Assembly (NCBI RefSeq): GCF_009600605.1
Contig: NZ_VWNA01000003.1
Coordinates: 496,001 to 560,000 of the forward strand
DNA from: Segnochrobactrum spirostomi
GTDB taxonomy: Bacteria; Pseudomonadota; Alphaproteobacteria; Rhizobiales; Segnochrobactraceae
Length of the DNA stretch: 64,000 nt
Direction: 5' to 3'
Part shown: positions 26,920-35,735 of the stretch, in pieces
How the letters are laid out: each line of letters begins with the position of its first letter
Numbering within the stretch: position 1 is the first letter of the stretch
Translations under genes and position numbers: made by a program
Notes under the pieces: generated by a model
What the model was told of the DNA's origin: nothing
Databases searched by the model: none
What the model saw: only the letters and a program-made list of their open reading frames with translations

Positions 26920-28221
26920 CTAGGAACGCCTTTCCTCCCGTCGGTCCTGATACCGGTTCCACCCGTGCATCCGATTGGCCACCTGCACGGCGATCGGGTG
27001 GAAGGGCACCGGCTTCATCGTCGTCACGGGCAGCGGCATGTCCTGGTCGCGCCGACGGCCCGCGGCCCAGCGCCCGATCTCCTGACCGAGATTGAGGGCC
27101 AACGCGACGCCGCGCCCGGAATAGACCCCACCGAAGACGAGGCCGGGAGCGAGCCGATAAAGCCGCGGTTTCCTGTCGGGCACCACTGCGAACGTGCCGT
27201 GCCAATATTCCTTCACCGGCGGTGGCCCGCCCAACGCCAGGAAGGCTTGTCCCAACCGCGATGCGACTTTGGCACGGCCACGATCGGCCTCGTCGAACCA
27301 CACGGTATGGGTGCCGCCGCTCACCAGGCGATGGTCACGATCGTAGTGGAAATAGCGCATGTCCGCGCGCATGTCCGACACCGCCGGGTTGCCGACGAGG
27401 ATTCGCGCGCGGACGTCCTCCGGCAGCGGATCCGTCGCCGCCTGAAACACCTTGAACGGGATCAACGTGCGCTTCAGGCCGGGCCAGATGTCGCCCGTAA
27501 GCGCATTGGTTGCGAGCACGACCTCGGGTGCCGTCACGCTGCCGCTAGCCGTCCGGATCCGCCATCCGCTGGCGACCCGTTCGAGCTGTTCGCCGCGGCT
27601 GTTCTCGAAAATGCGCACGCCCTCGCGCTCCAGCGCGCCGGCGAGTCCGATGGCCATGGCGAATGGATTGATGTGGCCTGAATTGTGGACCACCCAGCCG
27701 CCGAGATAGGGGCTGCCGATCCGCTCGCTGACTTCGTCGCGGTCCAGCCACGAGACAATTGCGCCGAATGCTTTCCACTCGGTGTAGAACTGTTTCGCTC
27801 GGGCGAGAGTGGTCTCGCTGTGGGCAGGCTGTAGCCAACCCTCCTGCACCTGATGCGCATCGATGCCGAAGCGCTGCATCAAGCCGAAGGCGACGCCGGC
27901 CGCGTCGGCCACGAGGCGATTGAAGCGTTCACCGTGAACTTTGCCGAAGGCCGCCTCGAACTCGGATGGCGCAGCCTTGGAATGATGGGATATGACGAGG
28001 CCATTGTTGCGACCCGACGCGGCCGAGCCGATCTCCCGGCCCTCGAGCACCACAACACGGGCGCCGCTGTCCCGCGCGCCGAGTGCGGCCGCGAGCCCGG
28101 TAAAGCCACCTCCGACCACCACCACGTCGGTCGAGATATCGCCGGCGAGGGCCGAGGCGGCCGTGCGAGTTGCGCTTGTCTTGCGCCACAGATGCGGAGT
28201 TCTCCAATCGACCTCAAACAT
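26920..28221 (-). CDS. DadA/glycine-oxidase-type FAD oxidoreductase
   Basis: 433 residues from the ATG at 28221, with GAGGAT upstream; it overlaps the upstream livF stop by eight bases. The FAD motif VVVVGGGFTGLAAAL is near residues 33-47, and the SGRNNGLV, GGTHTVWF and late VFGGVYSGRGVALALNLGQEI segments match the DAO family (D-amino acid dehydrogenase, sarcosine or glycine oxidase, puuB-like). It would deaminate or N-demethylate the compound brought in by the Liv importer of the same operon. It is the last gene of that operon. Confidence 0.88.
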   Translation of the reverse strand: MFEVDWRTPHLWRKTSATRTAASALAGDISTDVVVVGGGFTGLAAALGARDSGARVVVLEGREIGSAASGRNNGLVISHHSKAAPSEFEAAFGKVHGERFNRLVADAAGVAFGLMQRFGIDAHQVQEGWLQPAHSETTLARAKQFYTEWKAFGAIVSWLDRDEVSERIGSPYLGGWVVHNSGHINPFAMAIGLAGALEREGVRIFENSRGEQLERVASGWRIRTASGSVTAPEVVLATNALTGDIWPGLKRTLIPFKVFQAATDPLPEDVRARILVGNPAVSDMRADMRYFHYDRDHRLVSGGTHTVWFDEADRGRAKVASRLGQAFLALGGPPPVKEYWHGTFAVVPDRKPRLYRLAPGLVFGGVYSGRGVALALNLGQEIGRWAAGRRRDQDMPLPVTTMKPVPFHPIAVQVANRMHGWNRYQDRREERRS

Positions 28222-28963
28222 GGACAACATCCTCGGCCACGCTGCCAAGATAATGCTCGCTCAGCGCGGAATGAGCTGCAATATCGGTTGCTGGCCCGTG
28301 TAATCTGACGCAGCCGGTATTGAAGAGATAGGCATAGTCCCCGCATTCGAGTGCTAGCTGCACGTTTTGTTCGACGAGAAGCACCGAAATTCCGCTCTTC
28401 GACAAATCAAGGATGATGCGGAAGATCTGGTGCACCACCTTGGGCGCGAGACCGAGCGAAGGTTCATCCAGCATCAACAAAACCGGCTCGGCCATCAAGG
28501 CGCGGCCGATGGCGAGCATCTGCTGCTGGCCGCCGGACATCCGGCTCGCCAGACCATTGCGCCGTTCCTTCAGGATCGGAAACAGGTCGAAGACCTCGTC
28601 GCGCAGCGTCTCGAAGGTCTTGCCCCCCCGTCCGACATGAGCGGCGACGAGGTTCTCTTCCACGGTGAGGCGGTGGAAAATCTGGCGACCTTCAGGGCAA
28701 TGGGCGAGCCCGAGCCGCACGACCTGCTCCGGCTTCCAGCCCGTGATGTCGCGGCCGGCGAAGCGGATACTGCCGGCGCTTGGGCGGGCGACGCCGGAGA
28801 TCGAATTCAGGAGGGTCGTTTTGCCGGCGCCGTTCGGGCCGAGCACGACGACGATCTCTCGCGGGTCGACCTCGAGATCGACGCCTTCAAGTACGCTGAC
28901 GCGGCCGTATCCCGAGCTCAGTCCGGCGATCTTGAGAAGCGGCGCGGATGTCGTCGATGTCAT
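28214..28963 (-). CDS. LivF-type ABC importer ATPase
   Basis: 249 residues with Walker A GPNGAGKTT, signature MSGGQQQMLAIG, Walker B LLMLDEPSLGL and a switch His in LLVEQNVQ-type context. It starts at 28963, inside the 3' end of livG (77-base overlap), and its stop overlaps the oxidase start. Standard LivF in every motif, unlike the fused ATPase at 24.5-26.0 kb. Confidence 0.93.
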   Translation of the reverse strand: MTSTTSAPLLKIAGLSSGYGRVSVLEGVDLEVDPREIVVVLGPNGAGKTTLLNSISGVARPSAGSIRFAGRDITGWKPEQVVRLGLAHCPEGRQIFHRLTVEENLVAAHVGRGGKTFETLRDEVFDLFPILKERRNGLASRMSGGQQQMLAIGRALMAEPVLLMLDEPSLGLAPKVVHQIFRIILDLSKSGISVLLVEQNVQLALECGDYAYLFNTGCVRLHGPATDIAAHSALSEHYLGSVAEDVVHV

Positions 28964-29717
28964 TGGCGGTCCCGAGATAGGCGCGTTGAACGTCGGAGCT
29001 CTGCTTCACCTCGGCCGGCGTGCCCTCGAAGAGCTTCTGGCCGTGATGCATGACGACGATACGGTCGCAAAGCGTCATCACCAGATCCATATCGTGCTCA
29101 ACGACGATCATGATGCGGTCGCTCGCCCGCAAAGTCGCGAGTTTGGCGGTCAGTTCGGCTGTTTCATGGTGGTTCAGGCCGGCCGCCGGCTCGTCGAGCA
29201 GCAACACGCGCGGCTTTGCGACCAGCGCACGGGCGATCTCCAGCATCCGCTGCCGGCCGTAAGGCAGGCTGCCGGCATCGCGAGTGGCATAGGCCTGCAA
29301 GTCGAAAGCCTGGAGAATGTCCATCGCGGCCCGGCGCCGTTCGTGATCGCGCGCGGCCTTATAGGGCGGCCATAGCACTTCCTTCCAGGTCCGTCCGGCA
29401 TCTGCGGGATAGAAACACACCTCCAGATTGTCGAGCGCCGACATCTGATCGAACAGCCGGATATTCTGGTAGGTGCGGGCAACCCCGGCTCTCGCGATCT
29501 GGTATTTTTTGAGCGGGTCGAGCCGTCTGCCGTCGAGCCTGATCTCGCCGGCGGTGACGCTGTAGGAGCCCGCGGCCATGTTGATCAAGGTCGACTTGCC
29601 GGCACCGTTCGGTCCGATCACGCCGTAGATCAGGCCAGGCGTGAAGGTGAGGGACACATCGTCGATGGCGACGTGGTTGCCATATTGCTTGCGCACCTTG
29701 TGGAAGGAGAGGGTCAT
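28887..29717 (-). CDS. LivG-type ABC importer ATPase
   Basis: 276 residues from the ATG at 29717, which overlaps the livM stop (ATGA). Walker A is GPNGAGKST, the signature reads LPYGRQRMLEIARAL (a common LivG variant of LSYGQ), and Walker B is LLLLDEPAAGLN followed by VVEHDMDLVM. The C-terminal 25 residues beyond AYLG read on into livF, giving the 77-base overlap. Confidence 0.93.
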   Translation of the reverse strand: MTLSFHKVRKQYGNHVAIDDVSLTFTPGLIYGVIGPNGAGKSTLINMAAGSYSVTAGEIRLDGRRLDPLKKYQIARAGVARTYQNIRLFDQMSALDNLEVCFYPADAGRTWKEVLWPPYKAARDHERRRAAMDILQAFDLQAYATRDAGSLPYGRQRMLEIARALVAKPRVLLLDEPAAGLNHHETAELTAKLATLRASDRIMIVVEHDMDLVMTLCDRIVVMHHGQKLFEGTPAEVKQSSDVQRAYLGTANDIDDIRAASQDRRTELGIRPRQRT

Positions 29718-30709
29718 CGGCCGAACAAGCCCCGCAGCAGGGTCTCCGGCCCAAAGCGTCTCGGGACGAGACCGGCGGGGCGGGCGATGATCAGCACGAT
29801 CATCAGGACGCCAAGGAACAGCACCCGCCATTCGGCGAACTCGCGCAGCACTTCCGGCAGCAGGATGAGGATCGCGGCACCCGCGATGATGCCGAGAATG
29901 TTGCCGATGCCGCCGATCACGATCATCAGCACGATCAGCACGGATTCTTGCAGCGAGAAGCTGTCGGGGCTGACGAAGCGCTGGGAGGCCGCGAAGATCA
30001 CGCCGGCGGTCGAGCCGATCGCCGCGGAGGTCGCGAAGGCGGCGAGCTTGGCGTTAGTGGTGTTGATACCGATGCCGCGTGCGGCGTCCTGATCCTCGCG
30101 GATTGCGGCCCACGCCTTGCCGAGGATCGACCGCTCCAACCGCCAGACCAGCACCCCCGCGACGAGGACCGTGATGATGAGCAGCCAATAGATTTCTCCC
30201 GGACGCGCGATCTCAAGGCCGCCGATCGAAGCCTTGTCGAGCCGCGCCACGCCCTTCGGACCGCCGGTCACCGTACCGAGATTGTTGACCAGAATGCGGA
30301 TGATCTCGCCGAAGCCGAGCGTGACGATGGCGAGATAATCGCCGCGCAGCTTGAGCACCGGGATGCCCAAGAGCACGCCAGCCATGACGCCGAGAGACAC
30401 GGCGATCGGCAGGATTAGCAGTAGCGGCAGGTGCAGGCCAAGCTGCGCGCTCGCGAGCAGCGCATACGCATAGGCGCCCACCGCGTAAAACGCGACGAAG
30501 CCGAGATCGAGCAGGCCGGCATAGCCGATCACGATGTTGAGCCCGATCCCCAACAGGACGTAGATCAGGAGGCTGTTGGCGACGCGGATATAATAGTTGG
30601 GCAGGAAGGGCGTCAGCGCGATAAGCGCGACCGCCAGCGCCACGATGAGCACGGCGACCGGGCGGCTGACGCGGGCTGACGCTTCGAGCGTGCGCGCACC
30701 GGCAGACAT
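29714..30709 (-). CDS. LivM-type ABC importer permease
   Basis: 331 residues with about eight membrane spans. LGIGLNIVIGYAGLLDLGFVA and the coupling loop AIREDQDAARGIGINT are diagnostic of LivM. Start ATG overlaps the livH stop (TGATG). It forms the channel with LivH of the same operon. Confidence 0.93.
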   Translation of the reverse strand: MSAGARTLEASARVSRPVAVLIVALAVALIALTPFLPNYYIRVANSLLIYVLLGIGLNIVIGYAGLLDLGFVAFYAVGAYAYALLASAQLGLHLPLLLILPIAVSLGVMAGVLLGIPVLKLRGDYLAIVTLGFGEIIRILVNNLGTVTGGPKGVARLDKASIGGLEIARPGEIYWLLIITVLVAGVLVWRLERSILGKAWAAIREDQDAARGIGINTTNAKLAAFATSAAIGSTAGVIFAASQRFVSPDSFSLQESVLIVLMIVIGGIGNILGIIAGAAILILLPEVLREFAEWRVLFLGVLMIVLIIARPAGLVPRRFGPETLLRGLFGR

Positions 30710-31659
30710 CAGAACTCCCTCTTGTAAACCATGCTCTCTTCCGACACCGGTTCGCCGAGGATGCCCGCTGGGCGGACCAAGAGCACCAGGATCAGAATGG
30801 CAAAGGCGAGGACATCGCGATATTCGGTGCCGACGAGGCCGCCGGTGAGGATCGGCAGCAGGGCCGTGCCCGCGACCTCGATGAAGGCGAGGATATAGGC
30901 CCCGAGCATGGCCCCCGGCACGGAGCCTATGCCGCCCAGGATCGCAGCAGTGAAAGCCTTCAAGCCGACCGCCGCGCCCATCGTGGGCGACATGATCCCA
31001 TAATAGCTCGCATAGAGGATGCCACCGGCCGCGCCGAGCAGCGCGCCGGCGAAGAACACCATGGAGATGGCAAGATCGACATTGATGCCGAGCAGGCGCG
31101 CGGTCTGCCGACTTTCCGACACCGCGCGGATGATCACGCCCATCCGGCTGCGGTTTACGAGAGCCCAGAGCCCAATCATGAGCACGAAGGCGGCAACCAG
31201 GATGCCGATCTGGACCGAGGTGACAGTGCCGCCCAGGACATCATAGGGGATTGATGGAAACAGACTCGGGAACGCCACCGGCTGCGGGCCGGCCAGGATC
31301 TGCATTCCGGCGACAAGGGCTAGCGATGCCCCCAGCGACGACAGCATTGGGGCAAGGCGGGTGGAGTTGCGCAGCGGCTTGTAGGCGAGCCGTTCCAGTA
31401 CTACACCGACCCCGCCGACGGTGACGACCGCGGCGGTGAACGCGATCATAAGGACCACGCCGCCGGCCGTCTGTGCATCGCCCGCCATCAGCGTTAGGGC
31501 GAGGAAGGCGGCATAGGCCCCCAGCATGAACATTTCGCCATGGGCGAAATTGATCATGCGCAACACGCCGTAGACCATCGTATAGCCGAGCGCGATCAGC
31601 GCGTAGATCGAGCCGATGGTCAGGGCATTTACCGCCTGTTGAACAAGAGTTCCAAGCAT
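30709..31659 (-). CDS. LivH-type ABC importer permease
   Basis: 316 residues from the ATG at 31659 (MLGTLVQQAVNAL). The LivH hallmark RMINFAHGEMFMLGAYAAF and the coupling loop RAVSESRQTARLLGINVDLA are present. Further upstream in-frame codons (to 31761) lie in the GC-rich gap and lack support. The receptor gene livK lies 273 bases upstream. Confidence 0.93.
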   Translation of the reverse strand: MLGTLVQQAVNALTIGSIYALIALGYTMVYGVLRMINFAHGEMFMLGAYAAFLALTLMAGDAQTAGGVVLMIAFTAAVVTVGGVGVVLERLAYKPLRNSTRLAPMLSSLGASLALVAGMQILAGPQPVAFPSLFPSIPYDVLGGTVTSVQIGILVAAFVLMIGLWALVNRSRMGVIIRAVSESRQTARLLGINVDLAISMVFFAGALLGAAGGILYASYYGIMSPTMGAAVGLKAFTAAILGGIGSVPGAMLGAYILAFIEVAGTALLPILTGGLVGTEYRDVLAFAILILVLLVRPAGILGEPVSEESMVYKREF

Positions 31660-31786
31660 GAAGGACCGATCCGAACGGGCAAGCGCACGGCCGACGGGCG
31701 GTTCGCCTGCGGCAGGGGTGGGCGGAGCGGCGCGCGCAGCCTGCGCCGAACAGGGACGCATGCCAAGCCGCGAAGGATGGAGGAGG

Positions 31787-31809
31787 GGCGGCGGCTTGAA
31801 CCCGCCGCC
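31787..31809 (-). terminator. GC hairpin between livK and livH
   Basis: Perfect 8-bp arms GGCGGCGG and CCGCCGCC are separated by a 7-base loop. They lie in the 273-base gap between the livK stop and the livH start. No U tract follows on the transcribed strand, so full intrinsic termination is unlikely. A role in mRNA stability or partial termination, leaving more receptor than permease, is plausible. No gene is seen in this gap. Confidence 0.45.
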
Positions 31810-31932
31810 GCTTGAAGCTCACCCTTTTTATGGACCCGTCGGGGTGGGAGCCACGGGCCGTGGGCGGGCTTCGCCTCCGTGCCGGCGAACGTCGCGAGAT
31901 GATGACGTCCCGCGGCGTTCACTTGCAACCGC

Positions 31933-33042
31933 TTACTTCGAGCCGATCAGAACAAAGTCCTTACCCTGGACCTTGTAAAGATAAGACGGCGCCACTTTGA
32001 GTTCGCCGATTCCGTCGAATTCCAGTTCGCCGATCGCCGTTTTCACCTTCACGTTGTGAAGTGCAATGTCCATATCCTCCCGCGAATGGCTCTTGGCGTC
32101 CTTCAGCACTTGCTCAAGGATTTGGCCCTGCACGTAACCGTAGATCGAGTAAGGCCCGGCATCCTGGCCATATTTATCCTTGTAGGCCTTGGCGAAGGCG
32201 GCGATGTCCGGCGAGGCGTCCATCGGGGGCACCTGGATGGCGACGAGGACGCCCTGCACGTTCTCCTCACCGGCCTGTTGGATCAGTTCAGGCGTGTAAC
32301 CGCCGTCGGGGACGAGGAGGGTTGCCTTGACGCCCTGCTGGTGCATCTGCTTGGCGAACAGCGCGAGCTGCGGCATCACCGCGCCGAGATAGATGACGTC
32401 CGGCGCCTTGGCCTTAATCTGCGCGAGGACGGCCGTGAAGTCGACGTCCGACGGTGCAACCGCCAGGGTGTCGAGCACCTTGCCGCCGCCCTTCTCGAAG
32501 TTCTTGGCGAAAATCTCGGAGATGCCCTGACCGAACACCTGCTTGTCATTGACGACCACAGCGGTCTTGGCGCCGAGCTTCTGCAGGGCGTATTCGGCAG
32601 GAAGCAGCGCTCCGGCGAGATCGTTTGCAACTGGACGCACCATGTATTTGTAACCCTGGTGCGTCAGCGCCGGATTGGAGCCGAACGACATGGTCGGCAA
32701 CTTGCAGTCTTCGTAAATTGGCAGCGTCGATTGGGCGACGCCAGAATTGAAGTTGACGAGGCCGATAACGACGTTGTCGTCATCGCAGAACTTCTGGGCG
32801 ACGAGGGTCCCTTCACGTGGGTCAGCCTTATCATCCTGCTGGTCGATGTCGATCTTGGTGCCGTTGACGCCGCCTGCGGCGTTCAGCTTGTCGACATAGA
32901 GCTTGAAGCCATTGTGCCAGGTGCTGCCAAAATAGGCCTGCGGCCCAGACAGCGGGCCGGCAAGGCCCACGGTGATGTCATCGGCAAAGGCCGGCGCGGC
33001 CATGAGCGACACGCCCAGGCACAGCATGGCGACGGATTTCAT
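31933..33042 (-). CDS. LivK-type periplasmic substrate-binding protein
   Basis: 369 residues from the ATG at 33042, with GGAG just upstream. Sec signal peptide (1-20, ending APAFA) then DDITVGLAGPLSGPQAYFG, the start of the type I periplasmic-binding fold. It is the receptor of the livHMGF genes that follow. A TGTCGACA operator lies 99 bases upstream. The ligand is unknown; the co-transcribed FAD oxidase suggests an amino acid or amine. Confidence 0.93.
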   Translation of the reverse strand: MKSVAMLCLGVSLMAAPAFADDITVGLAGPLSGPQAYFGSTWHNGFKLYVDKLNAAGGVNGTKIDIDQQDDKADPREGTLVAQKFCDDDNVVIGLVNFNSGVAQSTLPIYEDCKLPTMSFGSNPALTHQGYKYMVRPVANDLAGALLPAEYALQKLGAKTAVVVNDKQVFGQGISEIFAKNFEKGGGKVLDTLAVAPSDVDFTAVLAQIKAKAPDVIYLGAVMPQLALFAKQMHQQGVKATLLVPDGGYTPELIQQAGEENVQGVLVAIQVPPMDASPDIAAFAKAYKDKYGQDAGPYSIYGYVQGQILEQVLKDAKSHSREDMDIALHNVKVKTAIGELEFDGIGELKVAPSYLYKVQGKDFVLIGSK

Positions 33043-33140
33043 AGGGCTCCCCTTATCCTGGAAGGTCACGGCTGAAAGGTGTGCCGGTCTTGCTGCCGGT
33101 AGGAGCATGGAAACAGACAATGCCGAGCGCGTCAATAAAG

Positions 33141-33148
33141 TGTCGACA
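33141..33148. promoter_or_regulatory. Operator site 1 (TGTCGACA), livK promoter
   Basis: The 8-bp palindrome is extended to 12 bp (AGTGTCGACACT). On the minus strand it lies six bases upstream of a TTGACG -35-like hexamer (33130-33135) in the 115-base gap between the GntR gene and livK. The same core recurs at 33974, 41224 and 45435, always at a promoter of this block. GntR/FCD regulators typically bind short palindromes with TGT/ACA half-sites. Confidence 0.7.
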
Positions 33149-33157
33149 CTATTGCGT

Positions 33158-33952
33158 TCAATCTCTCGCGTGATCTAAATTCTCCGAGTTGGCGGCGGGG
33201 CGGCGGCGCCTCGGCGTGGCGTCGCCGGAGGCGAAAACCTTGAGCAGGGCGTCCTTCAATGCGTGCTGGGTGGCGGATATGGTCAGTTCAATGTGGTTGC
33301 GCAAAAGCTCGACGCCGCCATGGATGTCCCGCCGCACCGCCGCGTCAACGATCGCGGCATGGGCAGCGACCTGCGCTGGATCGTGGGTGCGATGCTCGAT
33401 TTGAATGCGCCGGATGAAGCGGATGCGCGCATTGATCTGCCCGAGTTGCGCGACCAGTTCGGGATTCCCCGACAGTTCCGCGATCAGCAGATGAAAGCCC
33501 TCATCTTCGGCGAGGATCAGGTCTGGGGGCTGATCGCGATAACCGTCCTCGATGGCCGCCCAATAGGCGTGCAACTGCGCGATTTGCTCGTCGCTCGCGC
33601 GCTCGCACATCAGTCGAAACGCGGCGCATTCGATGATCGAGCGCAGTTCGTAGAGATCGAGCAGACCCTCCGTCGATAGGCTACGCACGAAGAAGCCGCG
33701 ATTTGGGGTCAGCGAGACGAAACCTTCCGAGGCGAGGCGGTTCAACGCCTCGCGTATCGGCGTCCGTGACACACCGAGGGTGCGCGACAACTGGACCTCG
33801 TTGATCCGCTCCTCGGGCCGCAACTTGAATTCGACCAGCATCTTGCGGATGACCTGATAGGCTCGTTCGCTGCTGTCGGCCGAGCGGCGCGGCTCGGTGC
33901 CGGTCTCGGCCGTGGGGTCGATGACATCGGCGGCGCCGGAATTCTCGATCAT
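33158..33952 (-). CDS. GntR-family (FCD) transcriptional regulator
   Basis: 264 residues. The winged helix-turn-helix (about 28-95) contains LSRTLGVSRTPIREALNRLASEGFV, the classic GntR motif split by its recognition helix. A C-terminal FCD effector domain (about 105-230) holds the metal-ligand-type Asp/His residues in DEGFHLLIAELSGNPEL and HAAIVDAAVRRD. It probably binds the TGTCGACA sites: one is 22 bases before its own start, one is in front of livK, and two lie at the dehydrogenase and cupin/flavoprotein promoters. FadR/FCD regulators usually repress until a pathway metabolite binds. Confidence 0.92.
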   Translation of the reverse strand: MIENSGAADVIDPTAETGTEPRRSADSSERAYQVIRKMLVEFKLRPEERINEVQLSRTLGVSRTPIREALNRLASEGFVSLTPNRGFFVRSLSTEGLLDLYELRSIIECAAFRLMCERASDEQIAQLHAYWAAIEDGYRDQPPDLILAEDEGFHLLIAELSGNPELVAQLGQINARIRFIRRIQIEHRTHDPAQVAAHAAIVDAAVRRDIHGGVELLRNHIELTISATQHALKDALLKVFASGDATPRRRRPAANSENLDHARD

Positions 33953-33973
33953 GAGGGGTCCTTGCAGGTCATG

Positions 33974-33981
33974 TGTCGACA
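33974..33981. promoter_or_regulatory. Operator site 2 (TGTCGACA), gntR / P5CR-like promoter region
   Basis: The palindrome lies between the divergent starts of the GntR gene (33952) and the P5C-reductase-like gene (34048). On the minus strand it follows a TATGCT -10-like hexamer, so it would cover the gntR start point and allow autorepression. The same position can also affect the divergent plus-strand gene. Confidence 0.65.
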
Positions 33982-34047
33982 GTTGAGAGCATACCTCTTC
34001 CAGCTCGGCTCGGAAGGCAAGTGCCGCGCGCTGCGGGGGATTTGATC

Positions 34048-34821
34048 ATGCGGATCGGCATTCTGGGGGTTGGCCACCTCGGCACGGCAATCGTGGAGGG
34101 GTTGCTGCGGTCGGGGCTCGATCCGGCAAGCCTCGTCTTGTCGCCGCGCGGCCGGTCTGCTGCGCTCGCCGAGCGCCATGATCTGTCCGTCGCCCGGGAC
34201 AATCATGCGCTGGTCCAGACCTCGGACCTAGTCGTCTTGGCCGTGCGGCCGGCCAGTGCACCGGAGTCGGTGGCGGGTCTTCCTTGGCGTACCGGACAGG
34301 TGGTGATGTCCGTCTGTGCCGGGATTGCACGGGCGCAACTTTCGGTCGAGCCAGCGGCAATCGTGCGGGCCATGCCCTTGACCGCAGCGGAAATCAGGGC
34401 GAGCCCGACCGTCTTCTTTCCGCGACTGCCCGCGGCACAGGCAGTGTTGGAGCGCCTCGGCCCAGCGATTGCGCTCGCCAGCGAGGCGGATTTCGAGGTC
34501 GCGACCGTCGTCGCCGCGGTCTACGGCTGGGCGCAGGATTTGATACGCCGCACCGCCGACTGGACGACGGGGCAGGGGATGCCGGCGGCCGAGATGCGTC
34601 GCCTAGTGGCGCTCACCTTCGTCGCTGCCGGGCGCATGATGGCGGAGAAGCCGGTGCCGATGCCCGATTTGATGGCTGAGCTCGTCACGCCCGGCGGCAT
34701 CACCGAGCTGGGATTGAGGATCCTCGCGGAGGGTGGACAGCCGGCCCTCTGGGATGCCGCTTGCGCGGCAGTGCTGACCCGCCTGACCGACGTGGGACAG
34801 AAAGATGCGGCGCCGGCGTGA
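34048..34821 (+). CDS. Pyrroline-5-carboxylate reductase-like protein
   Basis: 257 residues from the ATG at 34048, with GGGGGAT upstream. NAD(P) motif GILGVGHLGTAI at the N-terminus, VVLAVRPASAP as in ProC, and a C-terminal dimerisation domain with ELVTPGGITELGLRIL, close to the ProC VTSPGGTT segment. It is divergent from known ProC in the central part, so it may reduce another cyclic imine. It shares a promoter region and operator with the GntR gene. The frame could open at 33973, but that would place the operator inside the gene. Confidence 0.8.
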   Translation: MRIGILGVGHLGTAIVEGLLRSGLDPASLVLSPRGRSAALAERHDLSVARDNHALVQTSDLVVLAVRPASAPESVAGLPWRTGQVVMSVCAGIARAQLSVEPAAIVRAMPLTAAEIRASPTVFFPRLPAAQAVLERLGPAIALASEADFEVATVVAAVYGWAQDLIRRTADWTTGQGMPAAEMRRLVALTFVAAGRMMAEKPVPMPDLMAELVTPGGITELGLRILAEGGQPALWDAACAAVLTRLTDVGQKDAAPA

Positions 34822-34842
34822 TGCTGTCCGCCGGCTCCATCT

Positions 34843-34876
34843 GGCGCTGGGCGCGCCTCAGTCGGCTCCCAGCGCC
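34843..34876. terminator. Bidirectional terminator-like hairpin between convergent genes
   Basis: Perfect 9-bp arms GGCGCTGGG (34843-34851) and CCCAGCGCC (34868-34876) with a 16-base loop. They fill the 61-base gap between the convergent stops of the P5CR-like gene and the SDR. No U tract is present on either strand, so it may act as a stability or partial-termination element. Confidence 0.55.
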
Positions 34877-34882
34877 TCCGGG

Positions 34883-35647
34883 CTAAGGCGTCTTGGAAGG
34901 CGTCTCGGCGAGCATCGGAAACGTATGCCCGCCGGGTGCTTGCTCGCTGGGAGACACGATCATCTCCGCGATGTCGACGTGGTCCGGCAGCTTCAGGGCC
35001 GCGACGAGCACGCGAGCGATATCTTCGGGGCGGAGCGCGCGCTGGTGCGTGTACATGCTTTCCCGCAAGCCCTCGCGGTTGCCGTCGAACGCCCTCAGAT
35101 AGAACTCCGTCTCGACGCGCCCCGGCGCGATCTCGGTCAGGCGGACGCCGCTGCCGGCGAGATCGTGGCGGATCACGCGGCCGGCCTGCGACAGGCCGGC
35201 CTTCGCTGCCGCGTACGCAGTGGTGCCCGGAAAGACGGCGCTCGCCACCGTACTCGTCAGGTTGAAGATATGACCCCGGCCGCGACGAACCATGCCCGGC
35301 AGGACGATCTGCATGAGGTGAAGCGGCGCGGTCAGATTGAGCGCGATCGTCTCGGCCGTCTCGTCGGGTGTTTGGGACTGCAGCGGACGCACACTGGCGA
35401 CTCCGCCGGCATTGTTGACGAGCACATCGAGGGCGATATCGCCGAGCGCGGCGGCGATGCCAGAGATGTCGCGCACGTCCGCCGGCAGCGGCTTCAGGTT
35501 CGGTCCGAGGACATCGGCGAGGGCCGCGAGCGCGGCGGCGTCGCGCGCGAGCGCGTGCACGACGAGGCCCTCTGCAATCAAGGCCGCTGCGATGGCGGCA
35601 CCGATGCCGCGGGAGGCGCCGGTGACGAGCGCCACGCTGTAATCCAT
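34883..35647 (-). CDS. SDR-family oxidoreductase
   Basis: 254 residues from the ATG at 35647. TGASRGIG near residue 9, NNAGG, the catalytic Ser in NLTSTVAS and YAAAK complete a classical SDR. Upstream in-frame codons reach into the 3HCDH gap and are not favoured. It is the last gene of the dehydrogenase operon that begins at 41185. The substrate is unknown; similar SDRs oxidise 3-hydroxy acids or hydroxyketones. Confidence 0.88.
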   Translation of the reverse strand: MDYSVALVTGASRGIGAAIAAALIAEGLVVHALARDAAALAALADVLGPNLKPLPADVRDISGIAAALGDIALDVLVNNAGGVASVRPLQSQTPDETAETIALNLTAPLHLMQIVLPGMVRRGRGHIFNLTSTVASAVFPGTTAYAAAKAGLSQAGRVIRHDLAGSGVRLTEIAPGRVETEFYLRAFDGNREGLRESMYTHQRALRPEDIARVLVAALKLPDHVDIAEMIVSPSEQAPGGHTFPMLAETPSKTP

Positions 35648-35735
35648 GCTGCAAGCCTCCTTGGTCGTCCGGTTCGTTGAAAGCGCGACGGCTGGTGGTG
35701 GATTTCGGTGTGCCGCTCTCGGTTCTGCCGGAAAT